The position numbers and the translations under genes are program-made. From Arcobacteraceae bacterium (lineage in GTDB: Bacteria; Campylobacterota; Campylobacteria; Campylobacterales; Arcobacteraceae), in NCBI GenBank assembly GCA_028687375.1, contig JAQUAG010000004.1:1-40885 (forward strand): a DNA stretch of 40,885 nt. Reading direction: 5' to 3'. The notes under the pieces are model-generated. The model was not told the origin of the DNA, did no database searches, and saw nothing but the letters and a program-made list of their open reading frames with translations. The number at the start of each line of letters is the position of its first letter. The first letter of the stretch is position 1. Shown piece after piece: positions 33,158 through 40,700 of the stretch.

Positions 33158-34414
33158 TCATTCAAAAATAGCTCTATTTATCTCTTTATCAATAGTATAT
33201 TGATTTAATTGTATCCAATCTCCAACCAAATCAGCTTTACTTGTCACCTCTATTTGATTAAAAAATTGGTCATAACCTAAATATATATTATCTTTTTTTT
33301 GCTCTATTAAAACTTCAAGAGTTGTTGTATTCTTTCTAAATTTATAATTTTTTTCATCAATAATTGAACTAAGCTCTGATAATCTCTTTTTTGCTACATC
33401 TCCATTAACTTGTCCAGTCATAGTTGCACTTGGTGTTCCATCTCTTTTGCTATATGTAAATCCATGAAGGTGTGTTAAAGGAAATTTTGTAACATTTTCC
33501 ATAGCTTCTTTCCAAATTGCTTCGCTCTCACCTGGATGTCCAACGATAAAATCAGTTCCTAAAGCATATCCCTTTCCTGCTATATATTCAAAAAGCTCGA
33601 GATCACTTTTTAGTTTATTTCGTCGATTCATCAAATTTAGCATCTCTTTTGTCGTGTGTTGCAATGCAATATGCAAATGTTTTGCCATCCAAGGTTCATC
33701 TAAAAGTTCTTTAAACTGCTCCGTTATCTGGATAGGTTCAACACTTCCAAGTCTAATTCTTCGAACACCTTTGATTTGAGAAATTTTTTGGAGTAGAAGT
33801 GCCAGACCATCTTTCCCATCAAGCCCTTTTCCAAATGAACCAAGATTTGTCCCAGTTAAGATAAACTCCCCAAAACCATTTGAGGCCAAAAGTTTCACTT
33901 GCTCCAAAATCTTCTCTTCACTATAACTTCGTGAATTTCCTCTCACATAAGGGATGATACAATAGCTACATCTAAAATCACACCCCTCTTGAATTTTGAT
34001 AAATGCCCTACTTTTTCCTATCATATTTTCAATAATTGTATTGTCGATATGGTTTAAATCCCCCGCTTCAAAAAATCTATCTTGATTTAAAAGAAGTTGA
34101 TTGATATTTTCTTTTTCACTTGCACCAAAAAGAGCATCGATTTTATTCTCTTTAAAAAGAGTTTCACCCTTCGTCCAAACACCACATCCAGTGAAAATAA
34201 TACGAGGATTTTTCGAGGATTTTTTAAGCCCATTGATATAACCTCGTGCTGTACTATCTGCACTATTTGTAACAGTACAAGAATTTATCACAATCACATC
34301 TGCTTCATTTTCATTCAGTGTTGTTTCAAAATCCTTAAGCTTTGACATCATAATTTGGCTATCGACCACATTTGTACGACAACCAAATGTTTTAAAAAAT
34401 ACTTTTTCTCTCAT
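33158..34414 (-). CDS. mtaB: tRNA t6A37 methylthiotransferase
   Basis: The 418-residue protein has an N-terminal UPF0004 domain with cluster cysteines C12, C46 and C77 (FGCRTNVVDSQ, NSCTVTN, TGCGVW). The radical-SAM motif is C145-x3-C149-x2-C152 in GCDFRCSYCIIPYVRG, and a C-terminal TRAM-like region follows. The N-terminal R in GCRTN is characteristic of MtaB rather than MiaB or RimO (GCxxN variants). It adds a methylthio group to N6-threonylcarbamoyladenosine in tRNA. The start lies 2 bases after the mscS stop, so it is co-transcribed with aroB and mscS. Confidence 0.92.
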   Translation of the reverse strand: MREKVFFKTFGCRTNVVDSQIMMSKLKDFETTLNENEADVIVINSCTVTNSADSTARGYINGLKKSSKNPRIIFTGCGVWTKGETLFKENKIDALFGASEKENINQLLLNQDRFFEAGDLNHIDNTIIENMIGKSRAFIKIQEGCDFRCSYCIIPYVRGNSRSYSEEKILEQVKLLASNGFGEFILTGTNLGSFGKGLDGKDGLALLLQKISQIKGVRRIRLGSVEPIQITEQFKELLDEPWMAKHLHIALQHTTKEMLNLMNRRNKLKSDLELFEYIAGKGYALGTDFIVGHPGESEAIWKEAMENVTKFPLTHLHGFTYSKRDGTPSATMTGQVNGDVAKKRLSELSSIIDEKNYKFRKNTTTLEVLIEQKKDNIYLGYDQFFNQIEVTSKADLVGDWIQLNQYTIDKEINRAIFE

Positions 34415-34416
34415 GA

Positions 34417-36039
34417 CTATATACTTGGTCCATCAAAAAGTCCATTTGCTGTTCCACCTGGGAGGAGATTTTCAGCTCCTACTTGAGAATTTGTAACCCT
34501 TAAAGTTTGTGTAGGGTAAGCTACTTGAATATCATCTTGTTTTAAAAATGCATCAAGTATCTCCATACTTATTTTACTTCTAAGTCCCAAAGTTGCATAC
34601 GAATTTGTATAATACCAAGCAGAAACAACTATTCCATAAGGCTCTATAAATGTAAAAATCCTTGGCTCTGGATTTGTACTTCTTAAAACATATCTTGATT
34701 TGAGTTTAGACATCCTTTTTTTGGTAAGTTCAGTAAATCCTTTTGAGTGTTTTGTTGTTATTTCATTTGCAATTTCAACAGCTTTTTGGTGATTTGAGTC
34801 AAATGTGATAGTGATATCTATCCCATCCCAAACTGTTCTAAGCCCATCATAAGTATAGTTTGCGATAAGGTCTGTAAAAATATAGTTGTTTGGAACAAAA
34901 AAGACTCTTCCAGATCTTCTTGTTTTTCTATAAGTTGTTAGTGTTACATCTTCCCTTACAGTCATTTTGAAAAGTGAAATATCTAGAACATCTCCAACCA
35001 TTTCACTATTGTCTCTATTTACTTTTATCCTATCTCCAACCCTAACAGCTCCACTTGCCATAATTACAAACCATCCAAAAATTGACATAAACCAATCTTT
35101 TAAAGCAATAGCAATCCCAGCAGATGCAAATCCAAGTACAGTTACCAAATAAGCAGCATTTTCGATGTAGGAGAAAACGATAATGATAATAATTAAGAAA
35201 ATAAGTAAAAAGTTGATAAGTTTATTTGAAGTATAAAGTGAATCATCATCTTTTACATATTTTTTAAGGGCAAGTTTAATCCCAATTGAAAGTCCAATAA
35301 GAACTAAAATTATTAATGACAATTTTACCGTTCTATGTATCTCATTTGTTATTTTATCATTTGTTTCTTGTTTGAGTTGATCCACTTTTCGACTATAAAC
35401 TTCACTTGTAGTTGAAACAATATCAGCAACCATTGTAAAATCATTGAGTCTTTTTTGTGATAGTACCATATCTTCTACTATAGGATTATGTGGGTCTAAT
35501 TCAAGTATTTGTTTATAAATTCCCATCTCTTCAAGCAAAATTTTTACCAAATCGTTCACATCAGTATTGGTTTCTTTATAAGTTTTTACATTTTTATCTA
35601 AAATTTGGATAAAAGAATATGCTTCTATAATATTAAAAGGATTTGAGATAGCTGGCATAGATGCTATCTCTTTTGGTTTGATTGTTTTACCAATAGGGGA
35701 ATCTTTATACTCATCAATTAATGAAAGCTCATTTTGTTTAATTTTTATTTTATTTGTAAGTTGATAAGAGAGTTCTTTGTATTTGACCCCCTCCCAAGCA
35801 CTATATTTCTGAGCATCAATTTTTGTTTGTTCTAGCTCTTTTTCTATATCTCTATAGGCTAAATAATTATTGTACCTTTTAATAAGAAGATTTGCTTTTA
35901 AATTTTCATTGATAGATTGTATACTCTTAACCAATTTTGTTATTTCATTGTTTTTATTTATTGTATTTTGTGTAGTATCAACCCCATATAAAGATTGAAA
36001 AAGAAAAGTAAAAACTAAGATAAATCTAGCAAATTTCAT
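34417..36039 (-). CDS. MscS-family mechanosensitive channel
   Basis: The 540-residue protein has a signal peptide (about residues 1-19) and a long periplasmic helical region to about 240. Membrane helices occur near 240-260, 275-298 and 300-325. A Gly/Ala-rich pore helix (VTVLGFASAGIAIALKDWF) and an MscS beta domain (MASGAVRVGDRIKV, VGDVLDISLFKMTV, VFFVPNNYIF) follow. The large periplasmic domain makes it longer than E. coli MscS (286) and similar to YbdG/YnaI-type relatives. It relieves osmotic pressure. The ATG overlaps the aroB stop (ATGA). Confidence 0.92.
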   Translation of the reverse strand: MKFARFILVFTFLFQSLYGVDTTQNTINKNNEITKLVKSIQSINENLKANLLIKRYNNYLAYRDIEKELEQTKIDAQKYSAWEGVKYKELSYQLTNKIKIKQNELSLIDEYKDSPIGKTIKPKEIASMPAISNPFNIIEAYSFIQILDKNVKTYKETNTDVNDLVKILLEEMGIYKQILELDPHNPIVEDMVLSQKRLNDFTMVADIVSTTSEVYSRKVDQLKQETNDKITNEIHRTVKLSLIILVLIGLSIGIKLALKKYVKDDDSLYTSNKLINFLLIFLIIIIIVFSYIENAAYLVTVLGFASAGIAIALKDWFMSIFGWFVIMASGAVRVGDRIKVNRDNSEMVGDVLDISLFKMTVREDVTLTTYRKTRRSGRVFFVPNNYIFTDLIANYTYDGLRTVWDGIDITITFDSNHQKAVEIANEITTKHSKGFTELTKKRMSKLKSRYVLRSTNPEPRIFTFIEPYGIVVSAWYYTNSYATLGLRSKISMEILDAFLKQDDIQVAYPTQTLRVTNSQVGAENLLPGGTANGLFDGPSI

Positions 36040-37073
36040 TTTGCAAATCCTTTCAAAACTTCAATAACATCGCTTTTAGCAATACCATCAGTGATTTGAC
36101 AATCCCCAATCCCAACAGGGACTATAAACTTGATTTTGTCATCAAGTGATTTTTTATCTAAGAAGAAATGATTGTAAAAATCTTCCACATCTTTGATATC
36201 GTAAGATGTAGGAATATCATAGCTATCAAGGAGATTTTTCACTCTAGAAGCTTCATCTTCACTCATTAGCCCAACTTTTACAGCTAAATTATTTGCCATA
36301 ACCATCCCAATCCCAACAGCTTCACCATGAAGATAAGTTTCATAATTTGTCTCATTTTCTATCACATGCCCAAAAGTATGCCCATAATTTAAAGCAGCTC
36401 GAAGCCCTTGCTCTTTCTCATCTTGACCTACAACCCAAGCTTTTGTTTGAACAGATTTTTCTATCCCAACTGCCGTATTTTCAACACTGTCAAGTCTATT
36501 ATTTTCAAGCCAAACAAAAAACTCTTTATTAAAACAAACGGCCATTTTGATAATCTCAGCAACCCCAGCACCAAACTCTCTTTTTGGTAAAGTAGTTAAA
36601 AAATATGGGTCAATATTTACTTCGATTGGTTGGTGAAATGCACCTATGAGATTTTTCCCAAATTTATTATTTATCCCTGTTTTTCCACCAACACTCGCAT
36701 CAACTTGACTTAAAAGTGTAGTTGGCACTTGGATAAAATCAATCCCTCTTTGATAAATACTCGCAGCAAATCCAGTCATATCCCCAATAACTCCACCACC
36801 AAAAGCAATAAGCGTCGAGCTACGATTGAGTTTTTGTGTGAAACAATGGTCTAAAATAGTTAAAATTGTATCCATTGTTTTAAACTGTTCCCCATCAGGG
36901 ATAGTGACCACACTCACCTCTTTTGCTTCTATTTTTGCTAAAAGATATGGAAGATGCAAAGCAGAGATAGTTGGGTTTGTTACAACGACCACTTTCCCGT
37001 TGAGTTGTATCGTTTTTAATGTGTCGATGTGTATATCGTATGAGCAATCTGGCAAAGTTATATTTACTGTCAT
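36036..37073 (-). CDS. aroB: 3-dehydroquinate synthase
   Basis: The 345-residue protein has VVVTNPTIS and IPDGEQFKT near the N-terminus. It also carries GGGVIGDMTGFAASIYQRGIDFIQVPTTLL, DASVGGKTGIN and NYGHTFGHVIEN, the NAD and metal-binding signatures of AroB. It makes 3-dehydroquinate in the shikimate pathway. The ATG at 37073 has AGG 7 bases upstream. It heads an operon with mscS and mtaB, and the gap upstream (37074-37182) is the border with the accessory region. Confidence 0.96.
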   Translation of the reverse strand: MTVNITLPDCSYDIHIDTLKTIQLNGKVVVVTNPTISALHLPYLLAKIEAKEVSVVTIPDGEQFKTMDTILTILDHCFTQKLNRSSTLIAFGGGVIGDMTGFAASIYQRGIDFIQVPTTLLSQVDASVGGKTGINNKFGKNLIGAFHQPIEVNIDPYFLTTLPKREFGAGVAEIIKMAVCFNKEFFVWLENNRLDSVENTAVGIEKSVQTKAWVVGQDEKEQGLRAALNYGHTFGHVIENETNYETYLHGEAVGIGMVMANNLAVKVGLMSEDEASRVKNLLDSYDIPTSYDIKDVEDFYNHFFLDKKSLDDKIKFIVPVGIGDCQITDGIAKSDVIEVLKGFAK

Positions 37074-37182
37074 TTGTGTACCTATATTGTATTTTTTAAA
37101 GGTTTTGATTTTATCTAAAAGCTACTAAAATATACTATAAGCTTTGGGAAAATTATTTGATATAAATAGATAAGAATAACTT

Positions 37183-37326
37183 TTAATACTCAAATATCTC
37201 AACAAGAATTTTTGATATCTCTTTCGATTTATTTTTTTCTACAACACCTATCTTTTTGACTATTCGAGTTTTATCAACCGCTTGTATTTGGTCTAACAAT
37301 ATTAAACCATTTTTCCCTTCTACCAT
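37183..37326 (-). pseudogene. MazF/PemK toxin, C-terminal fragment
   Basis: The 47-codon frame reads MVEGKNGLILLDQIQAVDKT, then RIVKKIGVVE and an end in LVEIFEY. The GLILLDQI.AVDK.R.VKKIG block is a well-known C-terminal signature of MazF/PemK toxins, whose full length is about 105-120 residues. The N-terminal half, including the RNA-cleavage residues, is missing: the frame begins just 2 bases after the mazE stop, where a complete mazF should start. A GGAAG site precedes the ATG, so a short peptide could still be made, but it should be non-toxic. Confidence 0.75.
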
Positions 37327-37328
37327 TG

Positions 37329-37577
37329 TTAATCTTCCAAATCACTATCATTTAAAAATTCATCTATAGCCTCTTCTTCTAAATTTGTATTGTTTGATAA
37401 AACATTTTTTATGTTCTCCTCCCAATTTTCCCTTTTTGAACTAAGAACTGGTTTTAGAAGTAACCCATTTTCCACCACTTCCAAATCTATTTGAACATTT
37501 TCAAGATGTGCTTGTGCGATTAATGATTTTGGAATTCTAATACCTTGAGAATTTCCTATTTTTATTAACATTGTCAT
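37329..37577 (-). CDS. MazE/AbrB-type antitoxin
   Basis: The ATG at 37577 (GGAG 8 bases upstream) gives 82 residues. The longer frame starting with TTG at 37589 lacks support. The N-terminus MTMLIKIGNSQGIRIPKSLI is a swapped-hairpin AbrB/MazE DNA-binding domain. The acidic C-terminus (NLEEEAIDEFLNDSDLED) is typical of the toxin-neutralising tail. Its normal partner is reduced to a C-terminal fragment immediately downstream, so it is an orphan antitoxin or only a regulator. Its promoter (37609-37637) overlaps an inverted repeat, as expected for autoregulation. Confidence 0.82.
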   Translation of the reverse strand: MTMLIKIGNSQGIRIPKSLIAQAHLENVQIDLEVVENGLLLKPVLSSKRENWEENIKNVLSNNTNLEEEAIDEFLNDSDLED

Positions 37578-37608
37578 TATAAACTCCAATATATTTATTT
37601 ATAAAGTA

Positions 37609-37637
37609 ATTATATTGTAATAACTTTTAAGTGTTAA
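37609..37637 (-). promoter_or_regulatory. mazE promoter
   Basis: On the minus strand TTAACA (37632-37637) and a perfect TATAAT (37609-37614) are separated by exactly 17 bases, close to the sigma-70 consensus. Transcription would start near 37602, 25 bases before the mazE ATG. Confidence 0.6.
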
Positions 37638-37640
37638 TAC
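37617..37640. promoter_or_regulatory. Inverted repeat over the mazE promoter (putative MazE operator)
   Basis: GTAATAAC and GTTAATAC, separated by 8 bases, match as an imperfect inverted repeat (7 of 8 positions). The repeat covers the -35 box and spacer of the mazE promoter. MazE antitoxins commonly bind such sites to repress their own operons. Confidence 0.4.
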
Positions 37641-37682
37641 ATTGCATTAGTCCAAACATATAATGATAAATATTTTTACACT

Positions 37683-37698
37683 TTTTACATTTGTAAAA
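37683..37698. promoter_or_regulatory. Palindrome overlapping the -35 box of the TIR-STAND gene
   Basis: TTTTACA-TT-TGTAAAA is a perfect 7+7 inverted repeat. Its right arm contains the TTGTAA -35 hexamer of the promoter at 37691-37719, so a bound protein would block transcription. An additional related half site (ATTTTTACA) lies just upstream at about 37670-37679. No repressor gene is recognised in the window other than MazE. Confidence 0.45.
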
Positions 37699-37719
37699 TA
37701 TTAAGCTTTATTTTATAAA
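37691..37719 (+). promoter_or_regulatory. Promoter of the TIR-STAND gene
   Basis: TTGTAA (37691-37696) and TATAAA (37714-37719) are separated by 17 bases. The predicted transcript start near 37726 leaves a leader of about 36 bases containing TAGGAG, 7 bases before the ATG at 37762. It fires away from the mazE promoter in the shared 184-base gap. Confidence 0.55.
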
Positions 37720-37761
37720 TAAGGGAATAAAATCCTCTTATATATTTAGTAGGAGTAATTT

Positions 37762-40700
37762 ATGGAAAATGTTGTAGAAGCTTATAAAGTTTTTTTAGAG
37801 ACCGAAGAATTGGGTGCAACAGATACAAGAAGGTTGAATCTAGTAATTAACAAATTAGATAATGAAAATAAAATACTAAAAGATGATGTGATTCTTTTAG
37901 TAGCTAAACATAGCAAAGATAAAGATGGTGCTTATAGAAATTTTGTTTCAAGATTAGAAAATGCAATAAATGTTGCAAAAGAGGAGGTAAACGAAGAAAT
38001 ACAAGAGGTATTAAATACACTCCACCTAGAAAAAATAAAAATAAATAATAACCAATATCTAAAATTTCATGGAAATGTACCAAAGCGATTAAATACAGTG
38101 ATTCCTAATCTAAATTATTCTGAAGAAAATTATATTGAAGCACTTGGAACAAATCCTAAATTAAATATATTTATAAGTTATGCAGCTAAAGATGAAAAAG
38201 ATGTATCAGTATTTAAAACAACTCTTCAAGAAATTGCAAATGACAAAATAATAACTTGGACAATGAATAAACTAATTCATGGTATATCCTTTGATACACA
38301 AATAAAAAAAGAGTTAGATAAATGTGATTATGGTTTTGCAATGCTTTCAGGAAATTTCTTAGATAGTGAATACATTACAGATATAGAAGTAAAAAAACTT
38401 CTCGAAGATAATAAAATCTTTCCAATTCTTCTAAGTGGTAGTTTTAGCGAATTAAATAAATTATGTGAAAAAGATATACAAAAACAATTATTAGAAAAAC
38501 ACACTTTTTCTCTAAAAGATAGAGGAAGAAGTGACTCTTTTAGTGCTATGGTAAGTGACCAATCAAGAGAATACTTTGTAAATGAAGTTATTAAAGCTTT
38601 ATATAATAGAAAAGATTATGATTTAGAACAAGAAAATATTTCTAGAAACAATCATCAATGTTATATTAATAGCAGAAAAGAGTACAACAAAACATTATAT
38701 ACTGATTCATACTGTAAACCTCAAGAGATAATGACAGCATTAGAATCAATAGCAGTTAACGAAGAGGTTTTAGAAAAGAAAATAAATCTTTTAGATGATA
38801 TGCTTGCTTGGTCAACAGAAAAAAACTCCCCAATTTATGCACTTTTAGGTGAATACGGTGTTGGTAAAACTTTTAATACCCGTATGTTTGCTTCTAAACT
38901 AGAAGAGCTAAGACAAACAAATAAAGATTTACCTTATCCTTTGTATATAGATTTAAGGGATACACCCACTTTTATAGAATCAAATGGTTCAAAAAGACAA
39001 GTTACCGTTGAAGAGATAATAGTAGAAATTCTAAGATTATCCAATAACAAAGCATTTTCAGCTGAAAAAATTATTGAAGACAATAAAAAGGGAAAAGCGA
39101 TACTCATCTTTGATGGTTTAGATGAGAAACTTGTACACTATCCAAAAGATATGAAAAATAAATTTTTAAGAGAACTTATCAATGTACTTGATGTAAATAA
39201 TTTTGTAAAAACAAATCAAAAGATTCTCCTATCTTGTCGAACACACTATTTTGAAAGTATTAAAGAACAAAACTCTTTTTTACGAGACAATGAACGATTT
39301 GATGTAGGGAAAACAAACTATCATGCTACAGAAGTACTCCCTTTTAACATGGAACAGATTCAAAATTATATTAAAAAAGTTTTTCCTATTGAGGAGACTG
39401 AAAAGATATTTACCTTTATTTCTAGTGATAATTATTTGAAAACAATAGTGACAAAACCACTTATGCTAAACAAATTATCCGCTATTTTACCTAAACTCAT
39501 TGAACATAAAAGTAAGAATAAGAAAATCACATCAAAAGTTTTTTATCAATCTTTGATTGATGATACTTTTTCTCGTGACAATGAAAAACATACTATTAAT
39601 ATTAGAGATAAAAAAAGATTATTAAAAGAAGTATCTTATATGTTTTATAAAAAAGGTATTCAAAGTATCTCTATTGATAAACTTAATGACTGGTTCAATG
39701 AATATATATATGAACAACCCATTTTTAAAAAATATCAAGAAAAAGACTTTGATATACTTGAGTTAGATTTAAGAAACTCTTCTTTATTGGTTCGTTTCGG
39801 AGATACAAATTTTGGTTTTTCTCATAGTTCATTTTATGAGTATTTTATTGCTGAGTATCTTTTTGAAAATTGGGAAAACTTTGACTTTAGTGGAAAGTTA
39901 TCTGAATTAACATTTGAATTTATCAAAGATACTATTAATGGGTTAGATTCCCATGAAAAAAGTGAATTTATTAAAAAGTTTAAAAATACTCTCTCTAAAG
40001 ATACAAGAGAAAATAAAAAATTTCAACTTGATTTGTTAAAAGAGTTAAAAATAGGTGTTGAGAATATTATTTTGGATAGTCAGGAACTAGAATACTACAC
40101 AATGAAAGATATTCACTGTAATAATTTAGAAGTAAGAAATAGTAATCTTTTTAGTTCTAACTTAATAGATTGTACAATCGACTCTTTAAATGTAACAAAT
40201 TCAAATTTCAATGATAGTTATATAAAAAATTGCAAAATTGCAAAAATTGCAAAAGATGAAAAATCTGTTATGGATTATATAACAGATTTTGATAATATAA
40301 TAGATAACGATGATTTGAAACTAAAAGAACTTCACAATTTTAAAAGTAATATCAATATCAATATCAATAAAATAAATATAAGTAGTGGTTTGGTTAATTC
40401 TATTGCAGAGGATGAAAACAATATCTATCTTGGTTGTTCTGATGGCTTAAAAATCTATACCAAAGAAAATTTTAGTTGTATTAAAGAGATAGCTAGTGGT
40501 TCTGTTCAATCTATTGCAGAGGATGAAAACAATATTTATCTTGGTTGTTCTGATGGCTTAAAAATCTATACCAAAGAGAATTTTAGTTGTATTAAAGAGA
40601 TAGCTAGTGATTGGCTTCAATCTATTGCAGAGGATGAAAACAATATCTATCTTGGTTGTTCTGATGGCTTAAAAATCTATACCAAAGAGAATTTTAGTTG

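Noticed and set aside
36826-37128. Plus-strand open frame of 100 codons reaching into the gap upstream of aroB
   Set aside because: It is almost wholly antisense to the aroB N-terminus, with no start signals.
37074-37182. Search for an attachment site or tRNA fragment marking an island border upstream of aroB
   Set aside because: No tRNA-like sequence or direct repeat with the far end could be found. The other border is outside the window.
40225-40256. Repeated ATTGCAAAA tract
   Set aside because: It is a short imperfect repeat encoding Lys-Ile-Ala residues inside the large gene. It is probably simple-sequence drift, with no sign of a regulatory role.
40348-40365. Three AATATC hexamers in tandem
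   Set aside because: They encode an Asn-Ile run within the linker before the propeller repeats. The tract is short and in frame, and does not look like a phase-variation switch.
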